Positions 45,101 to 56,171 of a stretch of DNA of 64,000 bases are shown in pieces (positions within the stretch are counted from its first letter, which is position 1; every line of letters begins with the position of its first letter). Source of the DNA: Streptomyces fodineus (GTDB lineage Bacteria; Actinomycetota; Actinomycetes; Streptomycetales; Streptomycetaceae). The DNA is taken from contig NZ_CP017248.1 of the NCBI RefSeq assembly GCF_001735805.1, forward strand, positions 1,736,001-1,800,000. Direction: 5' to 3'. The notes beneath the pieces were generated by a model. It made no database searches. It saw only the letters and a list, made by a program, of their open reading frames with translations, and was not told the origin of the DNA. The translations under genes and the position numbers were made by a program.

Positions 45101-46753
45101 CCGCCGATCCAGCAACGCCCGCGACGCCACCAGCGAATACGCCGTATCCACCACCGACACACCCGGACGGGACGTCAGATACGATCGCAACCGCTCCGCC
45201 TGCGCCCGCAAAGCCACATCGCTGCGCGCCGACAGAACCACCGGCACAGCACCCGCCGGCCGGATCGCCTCGACCGGCACGTCCTCGGAAGGCTCCTCCG
45301 CAGGCGCCTCCTCAAGAATCAAGTGCGCGTTGGTGCCGCTCACGCCGAACGACGACACACCCGCACGCCGCGGACGCCCCTGGACCGACCACTCCCGCGC
45401 CTCGGTCAGCAACCGAACCGCACCCGACTCCCAATCCACATGCGGCGACGGCTCATCCACATGCAACGTCGGCGGCAGCACCCCGTGCCGCATCGCCATC
45501 ACCATCTTGATCACACCCGCCACACCAGCAGCGGCAGACGTATGACCGATGTTCGACTTCACCGACCCCAGCCACAGCGGATCCACGTCCCGCTCCCGGC
45601 CGTACGTCGCCAGCAACGCCTGCGCCTCGATCGGGTCACCGAGCTTCGTACCCGTGCCGTGCCCCTCGACCGCGTCCACCTCGGCCGCCGACAACCCCGC
45701 ACTCGCCAACGCCTGCCGGATCACCCGCTCCTGCGACGGACCATTCGGCGCCGTAAGACCATTGCTCGCGCCATCCTGATTCACCGCACTGCCCCGGATC
45801 AGACCCAGAATCCGCCGACCATGGCGCTTCGCGTCCGACAGCCGCTCCAGCACCACCAGGCCGACACCGTCGGAGAAACCCGTCCCGTCCGCCGACGCCG
45901 AGTACGCCTTGCAGCGGCCGTCGCGGGCCAGGCCGCGCTGGCGGCTGAACTCGACGAACAGGAAGGGGCCGGCCAGCACCGTGACACCACCGGCGAGGGC
46001 GAGGGAGCACTCGCCGGCGCGGAGCGCGTTCGCGGCGAGGTGGAGGGCCACGAGGGAGGCGGAGCAGGCGGTGTCGATGGTGACCGCAGGGCCTTCCAGG
46101 CCGAGGCTGTAGGCCACGCGCCCGGACATCACGCTGCTCTGGGTGCCGGTTACCCGGAACCCCTCCAGTTCGGGCAGTGTCGAGGGGCCGTAGTCGGAGG
46201 AGACGGTGCCCGCGAACACGCCGGTTTCGCTGCCGCGCAGTGTCGTCGGGTCGATGCCCGCGTCCTCCAGCGCCTCCCACGCCGTCTCCAGGGTCAGCCG
46301 CTGGGTGGGGTCCATGGCCAGGGCTTCGCGCGGGCTGATTCCGAAGAAGTCGGCGTCGAACGTGGTGGCGGTGTCGACGAACCCGCCTTCCCGCGCGTAG
46401 GCGCTGCCGGGCCGGTCGGGGTCGGGGTCGTAGAGCCGCTCCAGGTCCCAGCCCCGGTCGGCCGGGAACGGGCCCATGGCGTCCCGGCCGGATGCCACCA
46501 GCTCCCACAGCTCCTCGGGCGAGGTCACCCCGCCGGGGAACCGGCAGCTCATGCCGACGATCGCGATCGGCTCGACGTCGCGCTGCTCCAGCTCGCGCAC
46601 CCTCCGGTTCGCCGTGCGCAGCTCGGCGGTGACGCGGCGCAGGTAGGTGCGCAGTGTCTGCTCGTCGCTCATCCGGTCGCCGCGCTTCCGGTCGTCACTC
46701 TTCTGGTCGTCACTCATCGATCCGCTCCGGCCGTCGTCCGTCTTTCCGGTCAT
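36119..46753 (-). CDS. Type I PKS gene C: two malonyl DH-KR modules
   Basis: Two modules (3,544 aa), each predicted to install one unsubstituted double bond. Module 1: KS (Cys230, DTACSAS), AT (Ser670, GHSVGE/HAFH), DH (from about 940, HxxxGxxxxP and HPALFD), KR (from about 1398, GGTGGLG, LDD, NYAAAN), ACP (Ser1710). Module 2: KS (Cys1938), AT (Ser2374, HAFH), DH (from about 2644), KR (from about 3116), ACP (Ser3429). The C-terminus ends [14 protein letters not shown], like gene D's end, fitting docking to gene D's coiled coil. The start ATG 46753 overlaps the gene B stop as ATGA and has AAGGAG 11 nt upstream. Internal ATGs at 46717 and 46672 are possible but would shorten the docking region. 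Confidence 0.96.
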   Translation of the reverse strand: MTGKTDDGRSGSMSDDQKSDDRKRGDRMSDEQTLRTYLRRVTAELRTANRRVRELEQRDVEPIAIVGMSCRFPGGVTSPEELWELVASGRDAMGPFPADRGWDLERLYDPDPDRPGSAYAREGGFVDTATTFDADFFGISPREALAMDPTQRLTLETAWEALEDAGIDPTTLRGSETGVFAGTVSSDYGPSTLPELEGFRVTGTQSSVMSGRVAYSLGLEGPAVTIDTACSASLVALHLAANALRAGECSLALAGGVTVLAGPFLFVEFSRQRGLARDGRCKAYSASADGTGFSDGVGLVVLERLSDAKRHGRRILGLIRGSAVNQDGASNGLTAPNGPSQERVIRQALASAGLSAAEVDAVEGHGTGTKLGDPIEAQALLATYGRERDVDPLWLGSVKSNIGHTSAAAGVAGVIKMVMAMRHGVLPPTLHVDEPSPHVDWESGAVRLLTEAREWSVQGRPRRAGVSSFGVSGTNAHLILEEAPAEEPSEDVPVEAIRPAGAVPVVLSARSDVALRAQAERLRSYLTSRPGVSVVDTAYSLVASRALLDRRAVVVAGDRDELLARLGELSVGESAVAGKSAFLFTGQGSQRAGMGLELAGAFPVFDQALSEVCTEADPRLGRSLRELLASGDGVLDSTEFTQVALFAVEVALFRLAESLGVRADYLIGHSVGEIAAAHVAGVLSLADAAELVVARGRLMGALPAGGAMVAVQAGEAEVAESLAGFGGRLEIAAVNGPLAVVVSGDEDAVGEWLPRWEGRKTTRLRVSHAFHSPRMEPMLDEFRTVAEGLRYAEPRIPVVSNVSGEVVSAFGADYWVRHVRQAVRFADGVGTLWELGVRRFLELGPDAVLTAMARQCVEENEAEAAFVPALRAKRGERESFAGFLGRAHTAGVVVDWEAVYAGAGARRVDLPTYAFQRERFWLVPGSAPGDVSAAGLVGVDHPVLAAAVQVGDRDEWVFTGLVSTETQPWVEEHLLLGTMVVPGTGLVELALAAGRHAGSPVLDELVLESPLLVQHGVTRHLQITVGASGPDGRRDVAIYSRPDNPAEETETTCHARGTLGTEAAPAGDWPEQWPPQDAERMPVDELYQRLADLGYDYGPLFHGVEAVWRDGDETYAEVTLPEGHEGFGIHPALFDSALQSGVVLLTGDGAAAHLMPFSWSGVQLHRPGVSRLRVRSTMSGDTSLRLYAVDEAGTPVVSVRSLVVRPVEQERIDSSRGDARQSLYTVDWAPIEAGPNTGTEDIVRIGAGEIHPDLDALKAVLAEGAPAPRAVLAIAPAHGEDTPESVHAAVTEALTLVQRWLASEALGEARLVVVTRGAVSAVDGEGPDVAQAAVWGLVRSAQSEHPGRFVLVDVDGGEPDWGVVLGADEPQLAVRGGRLLAPRLSRASSGGSVAVLDPEGTVVVTGGTGGLGAVFARHLAAAHGARHLLLLSRRGLEADGAAGLVAELEGLGCEARIAACDVSDRDQLAAVLGSVERPLTAVVHAAGVLDDGVIESLTPEQVERVMRPKVDAAWHLHELTADADLSAFVLFSSVAALIGSPGQGNYAAANSALDALAASRRAAGLPATSLAWGLWDDVGGMAGALGEADLARLERTGVGALSRQRGTELFDLALGTGTALLAPVQLDPAALRAQARAGLLPALLRGLAPVPARRAETGGSLAQRLAGVAEADRERIVLDAVREQVAAVLGHTSAEAIDTERAFKDLGFDSLSAVELRNGLTQATGVRLPATLIFDHPTPAAVGRLLLSEFGDVVQAPRPGTRTKRATLDEPLAIVGMSCRYPGGVTSPEELWELVAAGRDAVGGLPTDRGWDPDIYDPDPDQPGKINTRGGAFLERIGEFDAEFFGISPREALAMDPQQRQLLEASWEAFEHAGIDPTTLRGSDTGVFAGVVTTDYGGMASTELEGYRLTGTTTSVVSGRIAYTLGLEGPAVSVDTACSSSAVALHLAGQALRAGECSLALVGGVTLLAGPYLLTEFSRQRAVSPDGRCKAYAASADGTGFADGLGLVVLERLSDAKRHGRRILGLIRGSAVNQDGASNGLTAPNGPSQERVIRQALASAGLSAAEVDAVEGHGTGTVLGDPIEAQALLATYGRERDGDPLWLGSIKSNIGHTSAAAGVAGVIKMVMAMRHGVLPPTLHVDEPSPHIDWESGAVRLLTEAREWSVEGRPRRAGVSSFGVSGTNAHIIVEEAPAEERALEGERPVDVVPVVLSARSDVALRAQAERLRSHLTSRPDVSVVDTAYSLVASRALLDRRAVVVAGDRDELLARLGELSVGESAVAGKSAFLFTGQGSQRAGMGLELAGAFPVFDQALSEVCTEADPRLGRSLRELLASGDGVLDSTEFTQVALFAVEVALFRLAESLGVRADYLIGHSVGEIAAAHVAGVLSLADAAELVVARGRLMGALPAGGAMVAVQAGEAEVAESLAGFEGRLEIAAINGPLAVVVSGDEDAVGEWLPRWEGRKTTRLRVSHAFHSPRMEPMLDEFRAVAEGLRYAEPRIPVVSNVSGEVVSAFDADYWVRHVRQAVRFADGVGTLWDLGVRRFLELGPDAVLTAMARQCVEENEAEAAFVPALRAKRGERESFAGFLGRAHTAGVVVDWEAVYAGTGAKRVDLPTYAFQRENYWLPRKTGLGDPSAVGMDRMRHPVLAAAVQVGDRDEWVFTGSMSQQTQPWTRDHMVFGIVLVPGAAMVEMALTIGRRLSCDVVDELVVAAPLVLEDDVTRQIRVTVSPAGEDGRREIAFFSRIEASEDEVTELTCHARGWLAANAEPLEPLPALWPPADAEPLPVSELYTLLNRNAHLTDVGFDYGPAFRAVQSAWRRGDEVLTELALPEAAGPADGFAIHPAMFDSALHGGLGMLDMGEENPSGLPFSWSGVQLERFGLTRIRVRITLPDPTSLRLDIAGEDGMPLACLRRLDVRPVEQGHLEAARRDGDRHLYAMDWVPVQAVTARAAGIAALGAVGGGSVDRFADLAALEKALADGAMAPEVVLADVGAPDGDVAGAAKAAAGETLTLVQRWLASEVLGEARLVVVTRGAVSAVDGEGPGAAQAAVWGLVRSAQSEHPGRFVLVDVDGGEPDWGVVLGADEPQLAVRGGRLLAPRLSRASSGGSVAVLDSEGTVVVTGGTGGLGAVFARHLAAVHGVRHLLLLSRRGLEADGAAGLVAELEGLGCEARIAACDVSDRDQLAAVLGSVERPLTAVVHAAGVLDDGVIESLTPEQVERVMRPKVDAAWHLHELTADADLSAFVLFSSVAALIGSPGQGNYAAANASLDALAGLRRAAGLPAVSLAWGLWSDTAGMAAQLGPVELARLERMGARPLTAELGLGLFDQALASDAALLVPAWLDTRVLRARARAGTIPAVLRGLAPVPARRADTTTVSLRDRLAGVAAEDREHIVLDLVRTQVAAVLGHASAAAVEPERAFQEIGFDSLGAVDLRNRLTQATGMRLPATLVFDYPTPAEIARLLLAEFGSVAAEPPIEKELNKLEDMLAAIAENERRHVAERLRRLLSVVADDEEAESTAERIEAATTMDEVFQMIDAEFGEA

Positions 46754-49700
46754 GCAGATCCGAGCTCCTTGTCGATCAGGTCGAACATCTCGCGGTCGGA
46801 GACGAAGTCGAGGTCGTCCTCGAAGTCGTCGTCGGTGTCGTCGTGGGCGGTGTTCGTGGTGCTGAGCAGGGCCCGCAGGCGGTTGCTGAGCGAGCGCAGC
46901 CGGGGCTCGGCGCCGGCCAGTTGCTGGTGGTCGCCGGACACGGCGATCAGGAAGGCTTCGAGTCGCTGCAGTTCCTCGTCGAGGGGCGAGGGGCGCTGCC
47001 CGGCGGTGGTGCCGCCGGCCTCGGCGAGGATGAGCCGGGCGACCTCGATGGGGGTGGGGCGGTCGAAGACCAGCGTCGCGGGCAGCCGCATGCCGGCCAC
47101 CTGGCTGAGCCGGTTGCGCAGTTCGACGGCGGCGAGGGAGTCGAAGCCGAGTTCCTTGAAGGCGCGCTCGGGGTCGACGGCGGCGGCCGAGGCGTGGCCG
47201 AGGACGGACGCGACCTGGGTGCGGACCAGGTCCAGGACGACCTGCTCACGGTCGGCCTCGGGTACGCCGGAGAGCAGCCGCTGCAGCGAGCGGGCGTTGT
47301 CGGCGCGACGCGCGGGGGTGCGTACCAGGCCACGCAGCAGGGCGGGCAGCATGCCGGACCGGGCCTGGCTCCGCAGCGCGGCCAGGTCGAGGCGGACCGG
47401 GGCCAGCAGAGCCGCCTCGGAGCCGAGGGCCTGGTCGAACAGTTCCAGGCCCAGGTCGCTGGAGATGGCGCCGATGCCGGTGCGGGCCATGCGCGCGAGG
47501 TCGGTTTCGTGCAGCTCTCCGGTCATGCCGGTGGAATCGGACCACAGGCCCCACGCCAGGGAGAGGGTGGGCAGCCCGGCCGTCTGCCGTAGTGCGGCGA
47601 GAGCGTCGACCGCGGCGTTGGCGGCGGCGTAGTTGGCCTGGCCGGCGTTGCCGAGCAGTCCCGCGGCGGAGGAGAACAGCACGAACGCCGACAGGTCCAT
47701 GCGGGAGGTCAGTTCGTGCAGGTGCCATGCGGCGTCCAGCTTGGGCCGCATGACGTGCCGTATCTGCTCGGGGGACAGCGACTCGATGACGCTGTCGGCC
47801 AGTACGCCGGCCGTGTGGAGGACGGCGGTGAGCGGGCGGTCGAGGGAGTCGAGCAGCGCGGCGACCTGTGCGCGGTCGGCCACGTCGCAGGCGGCCACGC
47901 GTGCCTGTGCGCCGAGCGCCCCGAGTTCGGCGACCAGTTCGGCGGCGCCCTCGGCGGCCGGGCCGCGCCGGCTGACCAGCAGCAGGTGACGTATGCCGTG
48001 CCGGGTGACGAGGTGCCTGGCGAACAGGGCGCCCAGGCCTCCGGTGCCGCCGGTGATCAGCACGGTGCCCTCGGGGTCCAGGGGCGCCGGCACGGTCAGG
48101 ACGACCTTGCCGACGTTGCGGCCCTCGCGCAGGAAGCGGAAGGCCTCGGCGCCCCGGCGTACGTCCCAGGCGCGGATCGGCGAGGGGGACAGCAGGCCGC
48201 GTGCGAACAGGTCGGCGATCTCGGCCAGCATCTGCTGGATGCGGTCCGGTCCGGCCTCCATCAGGTCGTAGGAGCGGTAGCGCACGCCGGCGTACCGGTT
48301 CGCGACGGCCTGCGGGTCGCGGAGGTCGGTCTTGCCCATCTCGATGAACCGGCCGCCGCGCGGCAGGAGTTCCAGTGACGCGTCGACGAACTCGCCCGCC
48401 AGGGAGTTCAGCACCACGTCCACGCCGGTGCCGCCGGTGGCCTCGTGGAGGGCGTCGCGAAAGCCGAGGTCGCGGGAGGAGGCGATGCGCTCCGCCGGGA
48501 CGCCCAGGGCGCGCACGGCGTCCCACTTGGCCGGGCTCGCCGTGGCGAAGACCTCGGCGCCGAGGTGGTGGGCGAGGTGTACGGCGGCCATGCCGACGCC
48601 GCCGGCGGCCGCGTGCACGAGCAGCTTCTCGCCCGCCTTCAGGGCGGCCAGGTCGACCAGGCCGTAGTACGCGGTCAGGTAGACGACGGGGATCGCGGCT
48701 GCCTCGGCGAAGGTGAGGTGCTCCGGCATGGGTACGACGGTCTTCCGGTCGGCGACGGCCACGGGGCCGAACGCGTCCCTCACCAGGCCGAACACCCGGT
48801 CACCGGGCTTGAGGTCGGGGACGGCGGAGCCGACTTCGAGGACGACGCCGGCCGCCTCGCTGCCCAGGGGTGCCTCACCCGGGTACATGCCGAGGGCGAT
48901 GAGCACGTCGCGGAAGTTGAGGCCGGCGGCCCGGACGGAGATACGGACCTCGCCGACGCCCAGCGGACGGTTGCCGTCGGACGGCATGAGGGCGAGGTTC
49001 GCCAGGGAGCCCTTCTCGGTGCTGCCCAGCCGCCAGGCCTGACCGGACGGCGCGGTGGCCGCCGGTGCGAGACGGGGTGCCAGCAGGGCGCCGCCGCGCA
49101 CGGCCAGCTGCGGTTCGTCCAGCTCGGCCAGGCAGGTCCAGTCCGGCTGGGCGCCGCCGTCCGTGTCGGCCAGGACGAAGCGGCCGGGGTGTTCGGTCTG
49201 TGCGCTGCGCAGCAGCCCCCATGCCGGTGCCTGGGCCAGGTCGACGGACTCCGCGCCGACGGCGACCGCGTGCCGGGTCACCGCCACGAGGGTGGCCTCG
49301 CCGAGCCATTCGCTGGCCAGCCACTGCTGGGCCAGGGCGAGGGTGCGTTCGGCTACGACGCTCGCGGCGTGGGCGGGGTCGTCGGTGGCCGGGGTCTCGA
49401 TCGCGGCGAGCACCAGGTCGACGCCCGCGGTTCCGTCGGCGAGCGCGGTCTCCAGCGCGGACAGGTCTGCGAAGCGCTCACCCGGCGCGTCCATGCCGCC
49501 GAGGACCGCGACGCGGGCCTGCGACGAGGTTCCGGTGACGGGCGCCCAGTCCAGCTGGAACAGCGTGTTCTGCCCGGCTCCGGCCGCCGCCAGCCGGCCC
49601 GGGTCGACGGGTCGTACGGCGAGGCTGTCGACGGCGACGACCAGGTCGCCGTTCTCGTCGACGACGTCGACGCGGAAGGCGGACTCGCCCGCGGGGGTGA

Positions 49701-52700
49701 TCCGCACGCGCGCCCGTGCGGACCCGGCTCGCCCGCAGCGCACCCCGGTCCAGGAGAACGGCAGGTCCGGGACGGATCCGGCCTCCTTGTCCAGCATGCC
49801 GGCGTGCAGCGCGGAGTCGAACAGCGCGGGGTGGAGGGCGAATCCGTCCACGGCGGTGTCCTCCGGCAGGGCCACCTCGGCGTACACCTCGGTGCCGCTG
49901 CGCCACACCGCCTGCACTCCCTGGAACAGCGGGCCGTAGTCGAGTCCGCTGTCGGCCAGCCGCTCGTAGAGGGCGTCGGCGGACGACTCGACGGCCGCGA
50001 CCGGCGGCCAGTGGGCCGGGAACGGGGCGCTGGGTTCGGCTTCGGGTGCCAGCCGCCCGCGGCCGTGCCGGACGACCTCCCGCGCGCCGTCCGGTCCGGT
50101 GCCCGCCTCGGGCAGGGAGTGGACGGCGACCTCGCGGCGGCCGTACTCGTCCGGCCGGCCGACGGTGACCCTGATGTGCCGGGCGGAGCCCTCGTCGAGG
50201 GTCAGCGGGGCCTCGAGAACCAGCTCGTCGAGGAGTTCGCAGCCGAGGTGCCGGGCCGCGGCGAGGACGAGTTCGACGAGCGCGGCGCCCGGCACGATCA
50301 CCGCCCCCAGCACCACGTGGTCGCCCAGCCACGGCTGCGACTCGGTGGAGAAGCGGCCGGTGAACAGCCACTCGTCGCGGTCGCCGACCTCCACGGCCGC
50401 CGCCAGCACCGGGTGCCGCATCCGGTCCAGGCCGGCCGCGGCGACGTCACCGCCCTGCGCCGACGGCGTCAGCCAGTACTTCTCCCGCTGGAAGGCATAG
50501 GTGGGCAGGTCCACCCGCTGGGCGCCGGTGCCCGCGTACACCGCCTGCCAGTCGATCCGTACGCCCGCGACGTGCGCCTGGCCGAGCGAGAGCATGAACC
50601 GGGCGAGGCCGCCCTCGTCACGCCGCAGCGACCCGGTGACCGCCACCCGGCCGACGGCGTCCCGCGCCTCGACGGTCTCCTCGACCGCCATGGTCAGCAC
50701 GGGATGCGGTGAGACCTCGACGAAGCAGCCCATGCCCTTGTCGATGAGGGCGCGGACGGCGGGCTCGAAGCCGACCTGGCTGCGCAAATTCCGGTACCAA
50801 TACCCCGCGTCCATCGACGCCGTGTCGAGGAACCCGCCCGTCACCGTGGAATAGAACGGCACCCGGCCACTCGACGCCTCCACCGGCGCCAGCGCCTCCA
50901 GCAACTCGGCCTCGATCGCCTCGACCTGCGCCGAGTGCGAGGCATAGTCCACGTTCACCCGACGCGCCCGCACACCGTCACGCTCGCAGGCCGCCAACAC
51001 CTCATCCAGCGCCCCGGGTTCACCCGCGACAACCACCGCCGCCGGGCCGTTCACCGCCGCCACCGACACCCGACCCGCATACGAGGAGATCAACTCCTCG
51101 ACCCGCTCCACCGGCAGCGCCACCGACATCATCCCGCCATGCCCGGCCAGCCGGTCACGGACCAACTGGCTACGCACCGCCACAACCCGCGCCGCATCCC
51201 GCAACGACAACCCACCCGCCACATACGCAGCAGCGATCTCACCCTGCGAGTGACCCACCACCGCCGACGGCTCCACACCGAACGACCGCCACAACGCCGC
51301 CAGACTCACCATCACCGCGAACAACGCCGGCTGTACGACATCCACCCGCTCCAAAGACGGCGCACCCGGCACACCCCGCAGCACACCCTCCAGATCCCAC
51401 TCCACAAACTCCGCCAGCGCCTCACCACAAGCGGCGATCTCAGCAGCGAACACCGGTGAGGAATCGATCAGTTCGACCGCCATGCCCTCCCACTGCGCCC
51501 CCTGCCCAGGAAACACAAACACCGGCTTCACACCCGAGCCGACGACCTGGCGCTCCACCACGTGCGCGGCCGGCTCGCCCGTGCTGAGATCGCTGAGGCC
51601 GGTGAGCAGGGCGCCCCGGTCGGTGGCCACGATCACGGCGCGGCGTTCGAGATGGGCGCGCGCGGTCGCCTGGGCGAAGCCGATGTCCAGGTGGTCCAGC
51701 TCCGGACGAGCAATCATGTGGGCCCGCAGGCGGTCGGCCTGGTCGCGCAGTGCCGCCTCGCTGCGGGCGGAGAGCGGCACGAGGAGCTGCGGCCGGACGC
51801 CGGTCCGGTTCTCCCCGGTCGGCTCGTGCGGCTGCTCGGCCGCGGTCTCTTGCGGGGCCTCTTCGAGGATCACATGGGCGTTGGTGCCGCTCACGCCGAA
51901 GGAGGACACGCCTGCGCGGCGGATCCGCTCCCCCGCGGGCCACGGCCGGGCCTCGGTCAGCAGCGCGACCTCGCCCGACGCCCAGTCCACGTGCGGGGAC
52001 GGCGCATCCACGTGCAGGGTCGGCGGCAGCACCCCGTGCCGCATCGCCAGCACCATCTTGATCACGCCCGCCACTCCGGCCGCGGCCTGGGTGTGGCCGA
52101 AGTTGGACTTGATCGAGCCGAGCCACAGGGGGCCGTTCTCCCGGTTCTGGCCGTAGGTCGCCAGCAGCGCCTCCGCCTCGATCGGGTCGCCCAGCGGCGT
52201 TCCCGTTCCGTGCCCCTCGACCGCGTCCACGTCGGAGGGCGAGAGCCCGGCGCCGGCCAGGGCCTGCCGGATCACCCGCTCCTGGGAGGGGCCGTTCGGT
52301 GCGGTGAGGCCGTTGCTGGCGCCGTCCTGGTTGACGGCGCTGCCGCGCACGAGGCCCAGGATGCGCCGTCCGTTGCGCTGGGCGTCGGACAGCCGCTCCA
52401 GTACGAGCAGACCCATGCCTTCCGCCCAGCCGACGCCGTCCGCCGCTGCCGCGTACGCCTTGCAGCGCCCGTCCGGTGACAGGGCGCGCTGGCGGCTGAA
52501 CTCCACGAAGGCGCTGGGCCGGGCCAGGGTCGTCGCTCCGCCGACCACGGCCAGCGAGCAGTCCCTGGCGCGCAGGGACTTCCAGGCCAGGTCGATGGCG
52601 ACGAGGGAGGAGGAGCACACGGTGTCCACGGTGACCGCGGGCCCCTCGAAGCCGAAGGTGTAGCTGATGCGCCCGGAGGCCACGCTGGGCGAGGACGCGA

Positions 52701-53241
52701 TGGAGAGGTAGCCCTCGATCTCCGGCCGCCGGTCGCTGAGGCCGGCGACGAACTGGTAGTCGGAGAACATCAGGCCGCAGAAGACGCCGGTGTCGCTGCC
52801 CTTCAGGGTCAGGGGGTCGATCCCGGCGTCCTCGAAGGCTTCCCAGGCGCCTTCGAGCAGCAGTCGTTGCTGCGGGTCCATGGCGAGGGCCTCGCGGGGG
52901 CTGATGCCGAAGAAGTCGGCGTCGAACTCCGCCATGTCGTCGAGGAATCCGCCGTGGCGTGTGTAGGCCGTGCCGGTGTGGTCCGGGTCCGGGTCGTACA
53001 GGTTGTCCAGGTCCCAGCCGCGGTCGCCGGGGAATTCCGAGATGCCCATGCGCCCCTCGGCGACCAGCGACCACAGGTCCTCCGGGGAGGCCACCCCGCC
53101 CGGGAAGCGGCAGCTCATCCCCACGATCGCCAGGGGCTCGCCCGCCTGGTCGAGCAGTTGCTGGTTCTGGCGCCGCAGACGCTCGGTTTCCTTCAGCGAC
53201 TTGCGCAGGGCTCCGACGATGTCGTGCTTCTCGAGGGCCAT
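46750..53241 (-). CDS. Type I PKS gene B: one fully reducing methylmalonyl module
   Basis: One module (2,163 aa). Order: docking coil, KS (Cys209), AT (Ser665, GHSQGE/YASH, methylmalonyl), DH (from about 944, HxxxGxxxxP, HPALFD), ER (from about 1424, HAAAGGVGM), KR (from about 1727, GGTGGLG), ACP (Ser2035). The KS site reads [12 protein letters not shown], not the usual [12 protein letters not shown], and the KR loop reads LADS where neighbours have LDDG. The N-terminal coil ([16 protein letters not shown]) is close to gene F's coil and unlike those of C, D and E, so its upstream partner should end like gene E, not like C. ATG 53241 is chosen for the GGGGGAAA just upstream; an in-frame ATG at 53280 lacks one. 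A hairpin separates it from the thioesterase gene. Confidence 0.96.
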   Translation of the reverse strand: MALEKHDIVGALRKSLKETERLRRQNQQLLDQAGEPLAIVGMSCRFPGGVASPEDLWSLVAEGRMGISEFPGDRGWDLDNLYDPDPDHTGTAYTRHGGFLDDMAEFDADFFGISPREALAMDPQQRLLLEGAWEAFEDAGIDPLTLKGSDTGVFCGLMFSDYQFVAGLSDRRPEIEGYLSIASSPSVASGRISYTFGFEGPAVTVDTVCSSSLVAIDLAWKSLRARDCSLAVVGGATTLARPSAFVEFSRQRALSPDGRCKAYAAAADGVGWAEGMGLLVLERLSDAQRNGRRILGLVRGSAVNQDGASNGLTAPNGPSQERVIRQALAGAGLSPSDVDAVEGHGTGTPLGDPIEAEALLATYGQNRENGPLWLGSIKSNFGHTQAAAGVAGVIKMVLAMRHGVLPPTLHVDAPSPHVDWASGEVALLTEARPWPAGERIRRAGVSSFGVSGTNAHVILEEAPQETAAEQPHEPTGENRTGVRPQLLVPLSARSEAALRDQADRLRAHMIARPELDHLDIGFAQATARAHLERRAVIVATDRGALLTGLSDLSTGEPAAHVVERQVVGSGVKPVFVFPGQGAQWEGMAVELIDSSPVFAAEIAACGEALAEFVEWDLEGVLRGVPGAPSLERVDVVQPALFAVMVSLAALWRSFGVEPSAVVGHSQGEIAAAYVAGGLSLRDAARVVAVRSQLVRDRLAGHGGMMSVALPVERVEELISSYAGRVSVAAVNGPAAVVVAGEPGALDEVLAACERDGVRARRVNVDYASHSAQVEAIEAELLEALAPVEASSGRVPFYSTVTGGFLDTASMDAGYWYRNLRSQVGFEPAVRALIDKGMGCFVEVSPHPVLTMAVEETVEARDAVGRVAVTGSLRRDEGGLARFMLSLGQAHVAGVRIDWQAVYAGTGAQRVDLPTYAFQREKYWLTPSAQGGDVAAAGLDRMRHPVLAAAVEVGDRDEWLFTGRFSTESQPWLGDHVVLGAVIVPGAALVELVLAAARHLGCELLDELVLEAPLTLDEGSARHIRVTVGRPDEYGRREVAVHSLPEAGTGPDGAREVVRHGRGRLAPEAEPSAPFPAHWPPVAAVESSADALYERLADSGLDYGPLFQGVQAVWRSGTEVYAEVALPEDTAVDGFALHPALFDSALHAGMLDKEAGSVPDLPFSWTGVRCGRAGSARARVRITPAGESAFRVDVVDENGDLVVAVDSLAVRPVDPGRLAAAGAGQNTLFQLDWAPVTGTSSQARVAVLGGMDAPGERFADLSALETALADGTAGVDLVLAAIETPATDDPAHAASVVAERTLALAQQWLASEWLGEATLVAVTRHAVAVGAESVDLAQAPAWGLLRSAQTEHPGRFVLADTDGGAQPDWTCLAELDEPQLAVRGGALLAPRLAPAATAPSGQAWRLGSTEKGSLANLALMPSDGNRPLGVGEVRISVRAAGLNFRDVLIALGMYPGEAPLGSEAAGVVLEVGSAVPDLKPGDRVFGLVRDAFGPVAVADRKTVVPMPEHLTFAEAAAIPVVYLTAYYGLVDLAALKAGEKLLVHAAAGGVGMAAVHLAHHLGAEVFATASPAKWDAVRALGVPAERIASSRDLGFRDALHEATGGTGVDVVLNSLAGEFVDASLELLPRGGRFIEMGKTDLRDPQAVANRYAGVRYRSYDLMEAGPDRIQQMLAEIADLFARGLLSPSPIRAWDVRRGAEAFRFLREGRNVGKVVLTVPAPLDPEGTVLITGGTGGLGALFARHLVTRHGIRHLLLVSRRGPAAEGAAELVAELGALGAQARVAACDVADRAQVAALLDSLDRPLTAVLHTAGVLADSVIESLSPEQIRHVMRPKLDAAWHLHELTSRMDLSAFVLFSSAAGLLGNAGQANYAAANAAVDALAALRQTAGLPTLSLAWGLWSDSTGMTGELHETDLARMARTGIGAISSDLGLELFDQALGSEAALLAPVRLDLAALRSQARSGMLPALLRGLVRTPARRADNARSLQRLLSGVPEADREQVVLDLVRTQVASVLGHASAAAVDPERAFKELGFDSLAAVELRNRLSQVAGMRLPATLVFDRPTPIEVARLILAEAGGTTAGQRPSPLDEELQRLEAFLIAVSGDHQQLAGAEPRLRSLSNRLRALLSTTNTAHDDTDDDFEDDLDFVSDREMFDLIDKELGSA
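50740..51530 (-). repeat. Methylmalonyl-AT block, copy in gene B
   Basis: This is close to identical to the AT blocks of gene F (11277-12080 and 16437-17239), with a few substitutions such as CAGCAG for CAGCCG near 51443. It encodes GHSQGE and YASHS. The limits are approximate. Confidence 0.75.
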
Positions 53242-53379
53242 GCCTGTTTCCCCCACCTTCGGGCTTATGCCGGCGACCATGTGGTCGACCTGCTAGATCC
53301 CGTGGTGGTCCTTTCAGATACAGCGATTCCGAAAGTTTTTTCTCAGGGCATGTGTGGGTGTGTGCGGGCACACTGCGGG

Positions 53380-53407
53380 GGCGGCCCGCCGTCGATTACG
53401 GGCCGCC
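53380..53407 (-). terminator. Perfect 9-bp hairpin between the type II TE gene and PKS gene B
   Basis: GGCGGCCCG (53380-53388) pairs perfectly with CGGGCCGCC (53399-53407) across a 10-nt loop, 18 nt after the thioesterase stop. It suggests that gene B is transcribed at least partly from its own promoter in the 140 nt that follow, which include a run of six A/T pairs near 53335. Confidence 0.55.
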
Positions 53408-53424
53408 TCGCGCGGACATCACGG

Positions 53425-54186
53425 TTACGCGTTTGCCGCGAGCGCGTCTTCCACTGTTGTGTTGATGGAATTGATCAGGCGGTCGCCGTTGTCGATGAAG
53501 AAGAAGTGGCCGCCGTCATGGGTGTTCAGGGTGAACTCCCCGGTGGTGCTCTTTCTCCACTCGGCCGCCTCGTCCTCCGTCACTTTGGGATCCTGGTTTC
53601 CGATGTGCACATGGATCGGCAGGGAGAGGCGTGTTTCCGGCGGACAGCAGTAGGTCTCGGCTATCCGGTAATCGGCGCGCATGGGGGGCAGGACGAGGTC
53701 GAGGATCTCCTCGTCCTGCAGCAGTTCATGCCCCATGCCGCCGAGCAGCACCATTTCCCGGAGAAAGGCGTCCTTGCCTTTGAGATGTGTCTGTTCGTCC
53801 TTGCGCAGTGTCGGCCCCACCCGGCCGCAGGCGAACAGGGACAGGGGTGCGTTGCCCTTGGCCTCCAGGCGTTGGGCCACCTCGAAGGCCACCAGCGCAC
53901 CCATGCTGTTGCCCAGCAGGACGAGTGGTGCGTCGTTCCACCCGACCATGAGCCCGGCGATCTCATCGGCCAGTTCCTGGATGCTGTCCCGGAATCGCTC
54001 ATGCCGGCGATCCTGCCGACCGGGATACTGCACTCCGTAGACCTGCAACTCGGCGAAGCGGCGCGCGAACTGGAAATAGAAGTTCGCCGAACCGCCGGCG
54101 TGCGGAAAGCAGATCAGTCTGGCCCGGGGGTCCTCCGTGGAGTTCAGTTTACGCATCCAGAGATCGAAGTCCTGTGCGGCAGTCAT
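53425..54186 (-). CDS. Type II thioesterase (editing)
   Basis: A free-standing alpha/beta hydrolase of 253 residues, the usual length for type II TEs that remove stalled or wrongly primed acyl groups from PKS carrier proteins. It has the PHAGGSANFY block near residue 27, nucleophile Ser94 in GNSMG, and the catalytic His227 in HDGGHFFF. The start ATG 54186 is preceded by GAGGA. It lies between the exporter and the first of the stacked PKS genes, with the same orientation, and a perfect hairpin follows it. The family is distinct from the TE domain fused to gene F. Confidence 0.93.
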   Translation of the reverse strand: MTAAQDFDLWMRKLNSTEDPRARLICFPHAGGSANFYFQFARRFAELQVYGVQYPGRQDRRHERFRDSIQELADEIAGLMVGWNDAPLVLLGNSMGALVAFEVAQRLEAKGNAPLSLFACGRVGPTLRKDEQTHLKGKDAFLREMVLLGGMGHELLQDEEILDLVLPPMRADYRIAETYCCPPETRLSLPIHVHIGNQDPKVTEDEAAEWRKSTTGEFTLNTHDGGHFFFIDNGDRLINSINTTVEDALAANA

Positions 54187-54237
54187 GCCGTATCCTCATC
54201 CTCCCCGCTCACACGCGCGATCCGCGGTGTTGCGCTG

Positions 54238-55728
54238 TCAAACCTGGCCGGTGGCGTCGTGGACCTTCTGCAGGGTGATGTCGCCGGCGTCCTCCCGCGC
54301 CTGCGGCGGCGCGAAGCGGAGGAACATCACACAGGCGACCGCTCCCAGCAGCAGGAAGGCTACGGGCAGCAGACCCGTCTCGCTCAGTGCTTTGCTGTAG
54401 GGGTCGAGAAACATGCTCGGAATCTTGGTGGTGCTGCCTTCGAAGTGGCCGCCGCCGATGCCCGGCAGGTGCGCGCTGATCCGGTCGACGAACAACGCGC
54501 CGATCGCGGCACTGCCGAGTACGGAACCCAGTTGCCGGCTGGTGTTGTAGATACCGGAGCCCGCGCCGGAGTGCTGTACGGGGAGGTTTCGGGTGGCGAT
54601 GGCGCCCAGCGGGCCCCAGATCATGCCGTTGGCGACACCGGTCACGGCGGTGGTGGCCGAGAACATCCACAGTTTCGAGTCCGGTGTCATCAACACGCTG
54701 TATCCGACGACCGTGACGGCGAACAACACAAAGCCGATGGTGGTGAAGATGCGCGGGTGTGCCTTGTCGGACAGCTTGCCGACGATCGGGGCGACGATGC
54801 CGGTCACGATGGCCAGCGGCGCGAAGACCAGGGCCGCCTTCATGGAGGAGAGCCCTCGTACGCCCTCGAGGAAGAAGTACGCGGGTACGGTCAGCGCGGT
54901 GACCGAAGCGCCCATGGCCGCGATCCCCACGTTCGCCAGTGCGAAGTTGCGGTCGCGGAACAGGCTCAGCCGCATCAGGGGCTCGCCCTTGTTGAGGGCC
55001 TGTGTCACGACGAACAGCGCCAGTACGGCCAGCCCGGCGCCGATCATCAGCCAGATGCCGGTCGACCAGTCGTGGTTGTTGCCCTCTTGCAGGCCGTAGA
55101 CCAGCAGGAACACGCCCGCGCAGGACAGCAGGACGCCGAGCGGGTCGAGGGTGTGGGGCTCGGTCGCCAGCGCAGGCACCAGCTTCCACGACAGGGCGAA
55201 GGCCAGGACACCGATCGGCACATTGATCAGGAAGATCCACTTCCAGCCGACGGAGTCCACCAGCAGGCCGCCGACGATCGGGCCCAGCAGCAGCGAGACA
55301 CCGACGGCGCCGCCCCACACGCCCATGGCGGCACCGCGCTTGTCCGCCGGGAAGATCTTGGTGACCACGGCCATGGTCTGGGGTGTCATCAGCGCGGCCC
55401 CGAAGCCCTGCACGGCGCGGGCGGCGATCAGCATGTGGATGTTCCCGGCCGTACCGCACCACAGCGAGGCGAGCGTGAACACCACCAGGCCGACCATGTA
55501 GACGTTCTTGGGTCCGTAGCGGTCACCCAGCCGTCCGGTGAAGAGCAGTGGTGCGGCGTAGGTGAGCAAGTAGGCGCTGGTCACCCAGATCACGTCGGTG
55601 ACGGTGGCCTTCAGCCCCTCCATGATGGCGGGGTTGGCGACCGCCACCACGCTCATGTCCAGCGAGATGAGGGAGAACCCGACGAGCAGCGCGCCCAGAG
55701 CCGACCATGGTTTACGTTCAACTGTCAT
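54238..55728 (-). CDS. MFS drug exporter, DHA2 (14-TM) family
   Basis: An integral membrane proton-coupled exporter of 496 residues, the typical length of EmrB/QacA-type proteins with 14 helices. Motif A is seen as GRLGDRYGPK after the second helix and motif C as LLGPIVGG in the fifth. The start ATG 55728 is preferred to the upstream in-frame ATG 55824 because GGAAGGA precedes it and MTVERKPW leads straight into the first helix. It lies 51 nt upstream of the type II TE gene and is probably co-transcribed with it. The likely job is self-resistance and product efflux. The leader DNA holds interleaved inverted repeats. Confidence 0.93.
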   Translation of the reverse strand: MTVERKPWSALGALLVGFSLISLDMSVVAVANPAIMEGLKATVTDVIWVTSAYLLTYAAPLLFTGRLGDRYGPKNVYMVGLVVFTLASLWCGTAGNIHMLIAARAVQGFGAALMTPQTMAVVTKIFPADKRGAAMGVWGGAVGVSLLLGPIVGGLLVDSVGWKWIFLINVPIGVLAFALSWKLVPALATEPHTLDPLGVLLSCAGVFLLVYGLQEGNNHDWSTGIWLMIGAGLAVLALFVVTQALNKGEPLMRLSLFRDRNFALANVGIAAMGASVTALTVPAYFFLEGVRGLSSMKAALVFAPLAIVTGIVAPIVGKLSDKAHPRIFTTIGFVLFAVTVVGYSVLMTPDSKLWMFSATTAVTGVANGMIWGPLGAIATRNLPVQHSGAGSGIYNTSRQLGSVLGSAAIGALFVDRISAHLPGIGGGHFEGSTTKIPSMFLDPYSKALSETGLLPVAFLLLGAVACVMFLRFAPPQAREDAGDITLQKVHDATGQV

Positions 55729-55744
55729 GGGGTTCCTTCCCGAC

Positions 55745-55890
55745 GATTGCGACGCGTGGGACCACCGTGCGCTTTCCCACGAGCCGGCTGAGTCCCTTTC
55801 CCAGGAGCACAGATCCGGTCGCAATCGATCGGGATACAGCTGCGGCGGGATTCCCCGCAGCTGTGGCGGACGTCACATCGACTCAGCCGG
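55745..55890. promoter_or_regulatory. Interleaved inverted repeats in the MFS leader
   Basis: GATTGCGAC (55745-55753) pairs with GTCGCAATC (55818-55826), and CCGGCTGAGTC (55784-55794) pairs with GACTCAGCCGG (55880-55890). Both are perfect. The arms alternate, so as RNA they would form mutually exclusive or pseudoknotted stems, and as DNA they could be spaced operator half-sites. Confidence 0.35.
55836..55864 (-). terminator. Perfect 10-bp hairpin after the small ORF
   Basis: ACAGCTGCGG (55836-55845) and CCGCAGCTGT (55855-55864) are separated by 9 nt. It lies 53 nt past the stop of the small ORF at 55917 and before the MFS start. It probably ends the upstream transcript. Confidence 0.5.
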
Positions 55891-55916
55891 CCGGCCGAGC
55901 CGGACGTGACATCCCG

Positions 55917-56171
55917 TCAGTGGTGCTGGTGCCCGGACGACCGCGAGCCGCCGGTCGTCAGGAGGGCTTCGCTGCCGCACACATGTGCGACGGGTACCGC
56001 TCGTGCGGCGGAAACGGAATCGGCGTTTCGCGCGTCGCCGTCCCGGAGGAGTGCATACAGCGCCTTGGCGTTGTCCAGCATGTCGCGTGGAGGCTGTCCG
56101 ACAGCGCGGCCAAGCCTGACCAGCGCTTCATCACCCGACCCTGCCGCCTGCACCTCGCCCGATTCGTTCAT
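55917..56171 (-). CDS. Small hypothetical protein downstream of the sigma factor
   Basis: An 84-residue product with no signal peptide or membrane segment. The start ATG 56171 has GGAGG 9 nt upstream, which is why I prefer it to ATG 56204. An N-terminal stretch (LGRAVGQPPRDMLDNAKALY) resembles small proteins often encoded next to Streptomyces ECF-like sigma factors, but this is a faint likeness. The C-terminus is low in complexity and ends SSGHQHH. It lies 243 nt beyond the sigma gene with a large inverted repeat between them. It could be a degenerate regulator of the sigma factor. Function unknown. Confidence 0.5.
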   Translation of the reverse strand: MNESGEVQAAGSGDEALVRLGRAVGQPPRDMLDNAKALYALLRDGDARNADSVSAARAVPVAHVCGSEALLTTGGSRSSGHQHH

